Source of the DNA: Hyphomicrobium sp. | GTDB taxonomy: Bacteria; Pseudomonadota; Alphaproteobacteria; Rhizobiales; Hyphomicrobiaceae | DNA length: 64,000 bases | Reading direction: 5' to 3' | Assembly: GCA_022844105.1 (NCBI GenBank) | Contig: JALHMJ010000002.1 | Coordinates: forward strand, 357,836-421,835 | In this document: one piece after another, positions 36,689 through 45,592 of the stretch | Layout of the letters: each line of letters begins with the position of its first letter | How positions within the stretch are numbered: position 1 is the first letter of the stretch | Program-made: the position numbers and the translations under genes | The notes under the pieces: generated by a model | Database searches by the model: none | The model's input: the letters and a program-made list of their open reading frames with translations, nothing else | Told to the model about the DNA's origin: nothing

Positions 36689-38029
36689 ATGTTCGACAAA
36701 GTACTGATCGCCAACCGGGGTGAAATTGCGTTGCGCATCCAGCGCGCATGCAAGGAACTCGGCATCGCCACCGTCGCGGTCCATTCGACCGCCGACGCAG
36801 ACGCAATGCATGTTCGCCTTGCCGACGAAAGCGTCTGCATCGGCCCCCCCACGTCATCCGACAGCTATCTCAACATTCCCCGCTTGCTCGCCGCCTGCGA
36901 GATCACCGGCGCCGATGCCGTGCATCCGGGTTACGGCTTCTTGTCCGAGAACGCGCGCTTCGCGGAAATCCTTGAAGAGCACAACATCACGTTTATCGGC
37001 CCGACATCGGAACACATCCGCATCATGGGCGACAAGATCCAGGCCAAGGAAACCGCAAAGCGCCTCGGCATTCCCATCGTTCCGGGTTCGCAAGGAGCGG
37101 TGAGGACAGAAACAGAGGCGATGAAGGTTGCCAAGAGCATGGGCTTCCCCGTGCTCATCAAGGCCACCGCCGGCGGCGGCGGTCGCGGCATGAAGGTGGC
37201 CACCAGCGTGGAAGATCTGCCGGTTGCATTCGCCACCGCGCGTTCCGAGGCGAAAGCCGCTTTTGGCAACGACAGCGTCTACATCGAGAAATACCTGACC
37301 AAGCCGCGCCACATCGAAATCCAGGTTTTTGGCGACGGCACCGGTAACGCGGTCCACCTCGGCGAGCGTGATTGTTCGCTGCAGCGCCGGCACCAGAAGA
37401 TCTTCGAGGAGGCACCCTCGCCGGCCCTTAACGCAGCTTCGCGTGCCCGCATCGGCGAGACGGTCGCCACCGCCATGCGCACGATCAAGTATCGCGGCGC
37501 GGGAACGGTGGAGTTTCTCTACGAAGACGGCGAGTTCTACTTCATCGAAATGAACACACGCATCCAGGTCGAGCATCCGGTGACGGAAGCCATCACTGGG
37601 ATCGACCTCGTACTCGAACAAATCCGGGTTGCTTCGGGCGCTGGCCTGTCCTTCACCCAGGACGATATCGTGCTCTCCGGTCACGCCATCGAGTGCCGCA
37701 TCAATGCCGAGAACCCGCGCACCTTCCGCCCGTCCCCCGGCCAGATCACATACTGGCATCCTCCCGGCGGGCTCGGCATCCGCGTCGATAGCGGGGCCTA
37801 TCAGGGCTACCGAATTCCGCCCTACTACGACAGCTTGATCGGCAAGCTGATCGTGCACGGAAAGACGCGCAACGAATGCATGATGCGGCTCAAGCGGGCG
37901 CTATCGGAATTCGTTATCGACGGGATTGAAACAACGATACCGCTGTTTCACGAACTCGTCCGGCACCCGGACGTCGTGAACGGCATGTACGACATCCACT
38001 GGCTGGAAAAGTATCTCGGCAAACCCTGA
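36689..38029 (+). CDS. accC: Biotin carboxylase subunit of acetyl-CoA carboxylase
   Basis: ATP-grasp enzyme that carboxylates biotin on AccB. The 446-residue protein starts MFDKVLIANRGEIALRI and has the glycine-rich ATP loop AGGGGRGMKV, the EKYLTKPRHIEIQV strand and the catalytic region EMNTRIQVEHPVTE. Length and order are standard. It follows accB in the same direction and is presumably co-transcribed with it. Confidence 0.97.
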   Translation: MFDKVLIANRGEIALRIQRACKELGIATVAVHSTADADAMHVRLADESVCIGPPTSSDSYLNIPRLLAACEITGADAVHPGYGFLSENARFAEILEEHNITFIGPTSEHIRIMGDKIQAKETAKRLGIPIVPGSQGAVRTETEAMKVAKSMGFPVLIKATAGGGGRGMKVATSVEDLPVAFATARSEAKAAFGNDSVYIEKYLTKPRHIEIQVFGDGTGNAVHLGERDCSLQRRHQKIFEEAPSPALNAASRARIGETVATAMRTIKYRGAGTVEFLYEDGEFYFIEMNTRIQVEHPVTEAITGIDLVLEQIRVASGAGLSFTQDDIVLSGHAIECRINAENPRTFRPSPGQITYWHPPGGLGIRVDSGAYQGYRIPPYYDSLIGKLIVHGKTRNECMMRLKRALSEFVIDGIETTIPLFHELVRHPDVVNGMYDIHWLEKYLGKP

Positions 38030-38054
38030 CCGTTGCGATAACGAGGATCCGCCG

Positions 38055-38891
38055 TTGGCCGAAAGCGCCGCTCCCTTCGGGACCTATCAGCCGACCAGTC
38101 TCGAGAGCCGGCTTATGACGCTTGGCCGGTCCCTGCCGCCGTCTTGGCTCGGTCGCCGCGTGGCTTCCTTCATTCGCTCCGCGATGCGCCGCCTCCGCAC
38201 CGAGCCGCTCGACCTCGAGGTGCTGGGCCAGAACATGCGCCTTCACGCCGGCAACAACGCTTGTGAAAAACGGCTCATTGTCACCCCGCAATTCTTCGAC
38301 CCTGTCGAGTTGGCATTCCTGAAATCGCGGCTGCACGCAAATTTCAACTTTCTCGATATCGGCAGCAACGTCGGCGCCTACAGCATCTTCGTGGCACGCA
38401 ACGCAGGCCCCAGCGCGCGGGTCCTTGCCGTCGACCCCAATCCCATCGTCTTGCAGCGGCTCGCATTCAATGCCACCGCTAACGAACTGAAGAATATTCG
38501 CACAGTCGAGGCCGCCATCGCCGACATTGAAGGCGAGATGGAGTTTGCGCTGGAAGAAACCAATATGGGCGGCTCATCATTACAGCTTGATCGAGATGCG
38601 CGAGGCGGCAAGACGATTTTCAAAGTACCCGTGCGGACACTGGCCGGTCTTGTCGCTGAGGCCGGATTCGACCATGTCGATGCCATCAAGATCGACGTGG
38701 AAGGTTTTGAGGACAAAGTTTTGATCCCCTATCTGACGACAGTCCCCCGCCATCTCTACCCCCTAGCCGTTATATTGGAGGCCAACATTGCCAGTTGGCA
38801 GGGCGATCTTCTCAGCGTTTTGCGCGATAGCGGCTACGCAACTTCGGGCAGTCTTGCCCATAACGGCATCTTCGTAAGCGCCTCAGGCTAA
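38055..38891 (+). CDS. FkbM-family methyltransferase
   Basis: A 278-residue SAM-dependent methyltransferase. Motif I reads FNFLDIGSNVGAYS near residues 96-109, followed by AVDPNP for the ribose-binding acidic residue; the C-terminal IKIDVEGFE is the FkbM signature. Members O-methylate sugars, polyketides and other metabolites. The start is a TTG at 38055 with GAGGA nine bases upstream; the first ATG (38115) would lose 20 residues. It is inserted between accC and aat, where many relatives have none, and its substrate is unknown. Confidence 0.85.
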   Translation: MAESAAPFGTYQPTSLESRLMTLGRSLPPSWLGRRVASFIRSAMRRLRTEPLDLEVLGQNMRLHAGNNACEKRLIVTPQFFDPVELAFLKSRLHANFNFLDIGSNVGAYSIFVARNAGPSARVLAVDPNPIVLQRLAFNATANELKNIRTVEAAIADIEGEMEFALEETNMGGSSLQLDRDARGGKTIFKVPVRTLAGLVAEAGFDHVDAIKIDVEGFEDKVLIPYLTTVPRHLYPLAVILEANIASWQGDLLSVLRDSGYATSGSLAHNGIFVSASG

Positions 38892-38981
38892 CGACACCGG
38901 ACCGCCGGCCTCGCTCGCCTTTCCCAAAAAAGGCCGCTACACTTATGACCAATGCATGAATGATCGGGGACACACAGGCCG

Positions 38982-39659
38982 ATGTCGCGTGACGACATCC
39001 TGATCGAAATTACGCCGCAGGTCTTGATGAAGGCCTACGCCTGCGGAATTTTTCCCATGGCCGAAAGCGCTGACGATCCAGCGCTGCACTGGATCGAGCC
39101 GCAGAACCGGGGCGTGCTTCCGCTCGATGCCATCCACGTTCCCAAGCGATTGAAACGCACCATCCGCACGACCGGGCTCAAGGTTCGCATTGACACCGAC
39201 TACGAGGGTGTCATCGACGGTTGTGCCGGTTCGCGAGACGGCCGCGATTCAACATGGATCAACAGCCGCATACGGTCGCTCTATCGCGAACTCTTCAAAC
39301 TCGGCCACTGTCACACCGTGGAAGTTTGGTCGGGCGACAAGCTGGTTGGAGGGCTATATGGCGTCGCGCTCGACGGCGCATTCTTCGGCGAAAGCATGTT
39401 CTCCTACGAACGCGATGCCTCCAAGATCGCGCTTGTCTATCTAGCAGCGCGCCTCATTCACGGGGGGTTTCGCCTTCTCGACACACAATTCGTGACCGAG
39501 CATCTCAAGCAGTTCGGAACGACTGAAATCGACCGCACGGCGTTCCACCGGCGGCTGGAACAGGCCCTGGGCCAAGGCTCCGATTTCCATCATCTCCCAG
39601 TGGATACTCCGCCCGACGAAATTCTTCGCATCGTCGATGCTGCGCGCCGCAAATCCTGA
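38982..39659 (+). CDS. aat: Leucyl/phenylalanyl-tRNA--protein transferase
   Basis: Adds Leu or Phe to proteins with N-terminal Arg or Lys, marking them for ClpS/ClpAP (N-degron pathway). The 225-residue protein has the family signatures AYACGIFPM, WINSRIRSLYRELFKLGHCHTVEVW in part, LVGGLYGVALDGAFFGESMF and DTQFVTEHLKQFG. Located after accC as in other members of the order. It overlaps no neighbour when pgi starts at 39790. Confidence 0.95.
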   Translation: MSRDDILIEITPQVLMKAYACGIFPMAESADDPALHWIEPQNRGVLPLDAIHVPKRLKRTIRTTGLKVRIDTDYEGVIDGCAGSRDGRDSTWINSRIRSLYRELFKLGHCHTVEVWSGDKLVGGLYGVALDGAFFGESMFSYERDASKIALVYLAARLIHGGFRLLDTQFVTEHLKQFGTTEIDRTAFHRRLEQALGQGSDFHHLPVDTPPDEILRIVDAARRKS

Positions 39660-39789
39660 ATTGGCGCCATTCAAGCAAACCTGTGGCTGCAGCCGTTCGC
39701 GCGTTTTTGGCCCCTTGGCGGACCCGGTAAAACCCGTTACCGCAGGGCATCGTCGCCAATTGCGCCAAGCATTTGCCAGGAGCAAGTCT

Positions 39790-41124
39790 GTGTCTAATGC
39801 CATCGACTACAATCAAGATATTTCCGGCTGCCTTGAACCGGCAATTGGCATCCATGGACTGCAACACGATCGGCTGGCTGTTTGGTACAACAAGGCGGAA
39901 GGCGCTCTCGAAGGATTGCGCGCGGACTATCACAACGCAACGCTGCCTCTCTTGCGCATTGTCGAGGAGACGGCGGATATCGACGCCGCCGAAGCTGCCC
40001 TGGCCAAGTTATCCGACGGCGCCGAGACCATCATCTTCTTCGGCACCGGTGGTTCCAGCCTCGGTGGACAAACGCTGGCCCAAATCGCGGGCTGGGGTAT
40101 TCCCCATACTGCGGCAAAGCCACCCCATCAGCGGCCGCGCATCCGGTTTTACGATAATCTCGATGGCGGCACCCTCGATGCGCTGCTCTCCTCCGCCAAT
40201 TTCGCCAAAACCCGCTTCGTCGTGACATCCAAATCGGGCGGCACGGTCGAAACATTGGCTCAAGCCATTGCAACGCTTGCAGCGATTAAGGCCGCTGGCC
40301 TGGCAGACCGTATCCCATCACTGTTCCTGGGCATCACCGAACCCGAGCGGCCCGGCAAAGCCAACGGCCTGCGCGCGTTGTTCCAGTCGTTCAGCATCCC
40401 GATGCTCGACCACCACACCGGCATCGGTGGCCGCTATTCCTGTCTGACCAACGTCGGATTGCTCCCGGCCATGGCCCGCGGCCTCGACGCCCGCCAAATT
40501 CGCGCTGGCGCCCGCGCCGTGCTGCAGCCGGTGCTCGACAATGTGCCCGCCGCCGACGTCCCCTTTGCGGCCGGGGCCGTAACGATGGTCGGATTGGCCA
40601 AAGACCTTGGCATCCGCAGTCTCGTGCTGATGCCCTACGCCGATCGCCTCGCCAAGCTCGCCGACTGGTACGTGCAGCTGTGGGCGGAAAGCCTCGGCAA
40701 GGACGGCGAAGGCACGACACCCGTACCCGCTGTCGGCCCAGTCGACCAACATAGCCAATTACAACTGTTCATGGATGGTCCGCGAGAAATCGCCGTGACA
40801 CTCGTGCGTGTCGCTCCCACGGGATCCCGCACGATGCTTGATCAGGCGCTCGCCACCAAGGCCGGCGTCGGCTTCATCGGCGGCCGAACGATCGGTGACA
40901 TCGTCAGTGCTCAAGGGTATGCCGTCGCTCAGGCTTTGCTCGAAGCCGGCCGCCCCGTCCGAACCATCGACGTCGGCAAGCTGGACGCCCACGCCGCCGG
41001 CGCGCTGTTGATGCATTTCATGTTGGAAACAATCGTGGCCGGCCGGCTTCTCAACCTCGATCCGTTCGACCAGCCGGCCGTCGAGCTGGCAAAAATCCTA
41101 ACCAAACAACGCCTCGGCGGCTGA
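39790..41124 (+). CDS. pgi: Glucose-6-phosphate isomerase, short form
   Basis: Interconverts glucose-6-phosphate and fructose-6-phosphate. The 444-residue protein is of the short alphaproteobacterial type. Visible signatures: FFGTGGSSLGGQ, VTSKSGGTVETL, the active-site Glu region (WAESLGKDGEGTTPVPAVG) and VDQHSQLQLFMDG with catalytic His. The start is a GTG at 39790 with CAGGAGCAAG upstream. Confidence 0.93.
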   Translation: MSNAIDYNQDISGCLEPAIGIHGLQHDRLAVWYNKAEGALEGLRADYHNATLPLLRIVEETADIDAAEAALAKLSDGAETIIFFGTGGSSLGGQTLAQIAGWGIPHTAAKPPHQRPRIRFYDNLDGGTLDALLSSANFAKTRFVVTSKSGGTVETLAQAIATLAAIKAAGLADRIPSLFLGITEPERPGKANGLRALFQSFSIPMLDHHTGIGGRYSCLTNVGLLPAMARGLDARQIRAGARAVLQPVLDNVPAADVPFAAGAVTMVGLAKDLGIRSLVLMPYADRLAKLADWYVQLWAESLGKDGEGTTPVPAVGPVDQHSQLQLFMDGPREIAVTLVRVAPTGSRTMLDQALATKAGVGFIGGRTIGDIVSAQGYAVAQALLEAGRPVRTIDVGKLDAHAAGALLMHFMLETIVAGRLLNLDPFDQPAVELAKILTKQRLGG

Positions 41125-41201
41125 AACTGTTTACGGCAGCAGGCCGGCCTGCCCCTTGAGCCTCAGCTTTGCTAAGCAGGGAGCTGCAAGGAGATTCGCC
41201 C

Positions 41202-43004
41202 GTGGCCATTCGCCAGCTCACGCCCGAAACGGTCAATCGCATCGCCGCCGGTGAAGTCATCGAGCGGCCGGCAAGCGTGGTCAAGGAATTGGTCGAGAAC
41301 GCGATCGATGCCGGCGCACACGAGATTGAAATCGTAACAGCCAGTGGCGGCCTGTCGCTGATCCGCGTAACCGACGACGGCTCCGGCATGCCCCCTGAAG
41401 ATTTGATCCTGGCCGTCGAACGGCACGCCACTTCCAAGCTCAACGAAGACGACCTCTTCGATATCCGCACACTCGGATTTCGCGGCGAGGCATTGCCGTC
41501 GATCGGATCGGTCGCCGTACTCTCGATTGCCTCCCGGCCGAGGTCACATCGCGATGGATGTGAAGTTGTCGTCTCGCGCGGCGACAAGAGTGCCGTGAAA
41601 CCGGCAGCCATCAACGCGGGCACGCGCGTCGAGGTGCGCGAATTGTTTTCCGCCACCCCCGCCCGCTTGAAATTTCTGAAATCGGAACGGGCGGAAAATA
41701 TGGCCGTCTCCGAAACCGTCAAGCGCCTCGCCATGGCGCACCCCAACGTTGGATTCTCCGTCACAACAGGCGAAAGAACCGGCCTCAGATTACCTCGCTG
41801 CGAGCCGACAGCCGACGGCCTTTTGCAACGCCTCGGCCGCATCATGGGTCGCGACTTCATGTCCGACGCCTTGGCAATTTCAGGCGAGCGCGACGGCGTC
41901 CGCATCTTGGGGTATACAGGCCTGCCGACGCTGCATCGCCCGGATGCGGGACAGCAGTTTCTTTTCGTCAACGGCCGACCCGTGCGCGATAAGGTCCTCG
42001 TCGGCGCGGTCCGCGCAGCGTATGGCGATTTGATCCCCAGAGGCCGGCATCCGCTGCTCGCGCTCTTCATCACGCTGCATCCCGGCGATGTCGACGTCAA
42101 CGTCCACCCGGCAAAAGCCGAAGTCCGTTTCCGCGACGGTGGCCGCGTGCGCGCTCTCATGATCGGTGCCATCCAGAACGCGCTTGAAGGCGCAGGTCAT
42201 CGCGCTAGCGCTCGCGGCGGAGGAATGACGCTGGATACGCTGGCCCGGTCGGCGCAGACGATCGCAACCGCCGGACGCCCGATCAATCGTTACGGTGATG
42301 ACGGCGGGGTAAGCTTCCTGTCCCCCGGTCTCGCCGAAGCGATGCAGGCGCCATTTTCGGCGTTCGGAACTCCCAGCGCCGACACGCGCGCTGATCAAAC
42401 TGCAGCTGCTCCCGATCTCCTCGACCGGCCCTTGGGAGCTGCGCGGGCACAGCTCCATGAAACCTACATCGTCGCTCAGACCCGCACATCCGTCATCATT
42501 GTCGATCAGCATGCCGCGCACGAACGTCTGGTCTATGAGCGCATGAAAGCCATGCTGGCTAACGGCGGTGTCGCCCGCCAAGGTCTGCTGATCCCGATCA
42601 TCGTCGAAGTCGCCGACGATGAGGCGCAAGCGCTGGCCGAGCGCGAGGCGGAGCTTGCAGAACTTGGCCTCATCATCGAGCCATTCGGACACGGCGCCGT
42701 CGCCGTGCGCGAGGTTCCCGCCCTTCTCGGTGACACCGACGTCGATGGTCTGGTCAAGGATCTCGCCGCCGAGATCATTGCCGATGGCGAAGGCTTCACC
42801 TTGCGCGACCGGCTCGAAGCAATCTGCTCGCGCATGGCGTGTCACGGCAGCGTCCGCGCCGGCCGCCGTCTGGCCCCGGACGAAATGAATGCGCTGCTGC
42901 GCGACATGGAATCGACGCCCTATTCGGGCCAATGCAATCACGGCCGCCCGACCTACATCGAATTGAAGCTCAGCGATATTGAACGCCTGTTCGGCCGTCG
43001 CTGA
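41202..43004 (+). CDS. mutL: DNA mismatch repair protein MutL
   Basis: Couples MutS mismatch recognition to strand incision. The 600-residue protein has the GHKL ATPase motifs: ELVENAIDAGA with catalytic Glu and Asn, DDGSGM, and TLGFRGEALPSI. The C-terminal domain includes a DQHAAHERLVYE segment and GQCNHGRPTYIEL, the latter containing the CxHGRP element of endonuclease-type MutL; DQHAxxER supports a nicking function too. The start is a GTG with AAGGAGA seven bases upstream. Confidence 0.95.
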   Translation: MAIRQLTPETVNRIAAGEVIERPASVVKELVENAIDAGAHEIEIVTASGGLSLIRVTDDGSGMPPEDLILAVERHATSKLNEDDLFDIRTLGFRGEALPSIGSVAVLSIASRPRSHRDGCEVVVSRGDKSAVKPAAINAGTRVEVRELFSATPARLKFLKSERAENMAVSETVKRLAMAHPNVGFSVTTGERTGLRLPRCEPTADGLLQRLGRIMGRDFMSDALAISGERDGVRILGYTGLPTLHRPDAGQQFLFVNGRPVRDKVLVGAVRAAYGDLIPRGRHPLLALFITLHPGDVDVNVHPAKAEVRFRDGGRVRALMIGAIQNALEGAGHRASARGGGMTLDTLARSAQTIATAGRPINRYGDDGGVSFLSPGLAEAMQAPFSAFGTPSADTRADQTAAAPDLLDRPLGAARAQLHETYIVAQTRTSVIIVDQHAAHERLVYERMKAMLANGGVARQGLLIPIIVEVADDEAQALAEREAELAELGLIIEPFGHGAVAVREVPALLGDTDVDGLVKDLAAEIIADGEGFTLRDRLEAICSRMACHGSVRAGRRLAPDEMNALLRDMESTPYSGQCNHGRPTYIELKLSDIERLFGRR

Positions 43005-43098
43005 GCATAAGTCGATCCGCAGAACTCGCCCAAATTCGACCACGGACCTGCGCTTTTCTCATCATGGGTGGGCACCCATTTGTATTTGCGTTGGTCCA

Positions 43099-43503
43099 AT
43101 GTTGAAAATCGCGACCTCGACCGTGATGCGCGGCAATTTCATTGCTGCTGGACGAGTCGAACTCGACACATGGTTCGAAGGCGACATTCTCTGTTCGCGC
43201 CTCGATATCGGCCGTGACGGCTACGTCCTCGGCAACATCACCACCCGTGAACTTTATGTCGAAGGCCAGATCGTGGGTAACGTCCACGCCGGCATTGTGC
43301 ATCTGATGGACGGAGCCTTTGTCGAAGGCGATGTGCATCATCACGTGCTGTCGCTGCACGCCAACGCATCCCTCATGGGTACGGCGCTGCGCACGACCAA
43401 GATGCCCTTTCCGCAGGAACTGCTGACTCTCGAAGCCAAGGCCGGCGGCAAACCGACGTCGCGCTTCCCGGTTTCGGTCCAGCGCGACTTACGCGCGGTC
43501 TAG
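43099..43503 (+). CDS. Bactofilin-family protein (second of two)
   Basis: A 134-residue protein made almost entirely of the bactofilin beta-helix (GNFIAAGRVELDTWFEGDI, RDGYVLGNITTRELYVEG, LMDGAFVEGDVHHHVLSL). It lacks the Pro-rich N-terminal tail of the bactofilin at 10050. The ATG at 43099 is chosen by domain fit; its ribosome-binding site is weak. Its TAG overlaps the TAG of the convergent rsmD gene within CTAG. Confidence 0.82.
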   Translation: MLKIATSTVMRGNFIAAGRVELDTWFEGDILCSRLDIGRDGYVLGNITTRELYVEGQIVGNVHAGIVHLMDGAFVEGDVHHHVLSLHANASLMGTALRTTKMPFPQELLTLEAKAGGKPTSRFPVSVQRDLRAV

Positions 43504-44060
43504 GGCGTCATCCGTGCGAACAAGACTTGTGTTTCGCCCCATGTGCGGCGGTCCATTTGCGTGAAACCCGCGGGCCACGCGACGTCGGCCGATGCACGCT
43601 CTTCCCACACGACCACCGCCCCGCTGGTCAGCCATTTTCCATCGCGTAGCGAAACGAGCGCCCGCTCACCGAGACCCTGGCCATAGGGTGGATCGAGGAA
43701 GGCCAAACCGAACGGCTGCATGGGAGACGCCGGGCCGAGATCCGTCGCATCACGTCGGAACAGTCGCGTGGTCCCCGTCAGCCCGAAAGCCTCGACGTTC
43801 TGGCGAATAAGGCCACGGCTTTCGGCGCCCTCCTCGACAAAGAGACAGTAGGACGCGCCACGCGAGATCGCTTCGAGACCGAGCCCCCCGGTCCCGGCAA
43901 ACAGATCGATCACCCGAACGCCGTTGATCTCGAAGTCGTCGATGCCATGCAACAGAATGTTGAAAACGCTTTCGCGCACGCGGTCGGATGTCGGCCGCAA
44001 ACCTTCATGCTCCGGGCTGGCGATTGCTCGTCCGCGAAGACGGCCCCCGACAATCCTCAC
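43500..44060 (-). CDS. rsmD: 16S rRNA (guanine-966-N2)-methyltransferase
   Basis: Methylates G966 of 16S rRNA. The 186-residue protein starts MRIVGGRLRGRAI, has the SAM motif VIDLFAGTGGLGLEA and the catalytic LAFLDPPYGQG (N6/N2-type DPPY motif). Its ATG overlaps the stop of rluB in ATGA, so translation is coupled. Confidence 0.95.
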   Translation of the reverse strand: MRIVGGRLRGRAIASPEHEGLRPTSDRVRESVFNILLHGIDDFEINGVRVIDLFAGTGGLGLEAISRGASYCLFVEEGAESRGLIRQNVEAFGLTGTTRLFRRDATDLGPASPMQPFGLAFLDPPYGQGLGERALVSLRDGKWLTSGAVVVWEERASADVAWPAGFTQMDRRTWGETQVLFARMTP

Positions 44061-45076
44061 GTCTCATCCTCGCGCTGGCCTTTCTGCCGGCCGCGCGCGT
44101 GGCGCTCCTTGCGCTGCTCGGATGTTTCCGACAGACCGAATTCTCCGGCCAGTTTCGGACCCAGCTGCTCGGCCAGATGCCGGCGCTTCACAATTTCGAC
44201 GGCGCCCGGCACGAGCCCGGCCAATTCGAATGGTCCAAAGGAGATGCGGATCAGGCGCGAAACGTCCAACCCGAGCGACGACATCACATTGCGCACTTCA
44301 CGGTTCTTACCTTCGCGAATGCCGATCGTGAGCCAGGCATTGGCACCCTGAACCGTATCAACTGTCGCCTCTATCGGCCCGTAGCGAACGCCGTCGATCT
44401 CCGTCCCATCCTTAAGCGCGTCGAGATCAGCTTGGGACACGCGTCCCCGTGCACGCACGCGGTAACGGCGCAGCCAACCCGTCGCCGGTAACTCCAGATG
44501 TCGAGCGAGCGCGCCGTCGTTGGTCAGCAGGAGGAGACCTTCGGTATTGAAGTCGAGGCGCCCGATGGAGATGACGCGCGGCATCTCAGGTGGCAGCTTG
44601 TCGAACACGGTCTGGCGGCCCTGCGGATCCTGATGCGTCGTCACGAGCCCCTTCGGCTTATGATAGAGCCACAGCCGCATGGGTTCGGCGGCGGGAAGCG
44701 GCCGGCCGTCGATCAGAATTTTATCGCCGGGGCCGACTTCGCACGCCGGCGTGTCGAGGATTTTGCCGTTGATAGCGACGCGGCCGTCCGCGATCCAGCG
44801 CTCCGCTTCCCGCCGCGAACACAGTCCCGCCCGCGCCATGGCCTTGGCAATCCGCAAGGGCTCATTGAGGGACGCGGCCTCGGGCGGTTTCGGCGCGCCG
44901 CCAGGGCGCGCTCCGGAGGGCAATGACCCCGCCGGCCGCACCTTACCGAGCCGTGATCCGGACGCACGCGGCCTTCCCGGCCGCTCATCCCGGCGCACGT
45001 CACTCCCGCCGGCTGACCCGCCGCCACCTTTACCGCCAGCACGCGGCGGCCGTTGACCGGAAAATGGTTTGCGCAT
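44057..45076 (-). CDS. rluB: RluB/RsuA-family pseudouridine synthase
   Basis: Makes pseudouridine in 23S (or 16S) rRNA. The 339-residue protein has a Gly/Arg/Pro-rich N-terminal tail (~65 residues) likely to bind RNA, an S4 domain (RIAKAMARAGLCSRREAERWI) and the catalytic domain with Asp in IGRLDFNTEGLLLLTNDG near residue 172. The C-terminal tail is also basic. The start at 45076 (MRKPFSGQRPPR) fits the family; it is divergent from tadA by 54 bases. Confidence 0.92.
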   Translation of the reverse strand: MRKPFSGQRPPRAGGKGGGGSAGGSDVRRDERPGRPRASGSRLGKVRPAGSLPSGARPGGAPKPPEAASLNEPLRIAKAMARAGLCSRREAERWIADGRVAINGKILDTPACEVGPGDKILIDGRPLPAAEPMRLWLYHKPKGLVTTHQDPQGRQTVFDKLPPEMPRVISIGRLDFNTEGLLLLTNDGALARHLELPATGWLRRYRVRARGRVSQADLDALKDGTEIDGVRYGPIEATVDTVQGANAWLTIGIREGKNREVRNVMSSLGLDVSRLIRISFGPFELAGLVPGAVEIVKRRHLAEQLGPKLAGEFGLSETSEQRKERHARGRQKGQREDET

Positions 45077-45130
45077 CAGATGCAGGCTCTTTGCAAGGAA
45101 GCGGAATACGCCGCCGTTCGGGAAGCCCTT

Positions 45131-45592
45131 ATGACACCGCCCGTGAAGCCCGGCCACATGGAACTCGCGCTGGCGCAAGCGCGGCTCGCCGCAGACCGTG
45201 GCGAAGTGCCCGTCGGAGCCGTTCTCGTGTCGCCGGAGGGACAGGTCGTGGCCGCCGCCGGCAATCAAACGCGGGAATTATCAGACCCGACGGCTCACGC
45301 CGAGATCATGGTCATCCGACAATCTTGCCGCATTGTCGGGTCGGAACGTCTCGTAAACCACGATCTTTATGTCTCCCTCGAACCATGCCCGATGTGCGCC
45401 GCGGCGATTTCTTTTGCCCGTATCCGCCGCCTGTACTACGGCGCCGCTGATCCCAAGAGCGGCGGAGTCGAGCAGGGAGCCCGCATCTTTTCGCAGCCAA
45501 CCTGCCATCACGTCCCTGAGATCTACCCCGGCCTCGCCGAGAATGAAGCCAGCGCAATTCTAAAATCGTTCTTTGCCGGCCGCCGCACCTAG
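45131..45592 (+). CDS. tadA: tRNA-specific adenosine deaminase TadA
   Basis: Converts A34 of tRNA-Arg(ACG) to inosine. The 153-residue cytidine/deoxycytidylate-deaminase-fold protein has HAEIM (His56, Glu58) and PCPMC for zinc and catalysis. GGGAAG stands seven bases before the ATG at 45131; a second ATG at 45158 is possible. Its stop TAG overlaps that of the convergent patatin gene within CTAG. Confidence 0.95.
   Translation: MTPPVKPGHMELALAQARLAADRGEVPVGAVLVSPEGQVVAAAGNQTRELSDPTAHAEIMVIRQSCRIVGSERLVNHDLYVSLEPCPMCAAAISFARIRRLYYGAADPKSGGVEQGARIFSQPTCHHVPEIYPGLAENEASAILKSFFAGRRT

Noticed and set aside
41880-43043. A 387-codon open frame antisense to mutL
   Set aside because: It mirrors the codon pattern of mutL in GC-rich DNA and has no motif or ribosome-binding site. 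The same applies to long antisense frames in rne (29589-30536), accC (36854-37858), the OPX/barrel genes (49325-50488) and the flippase gene (62150-63076).
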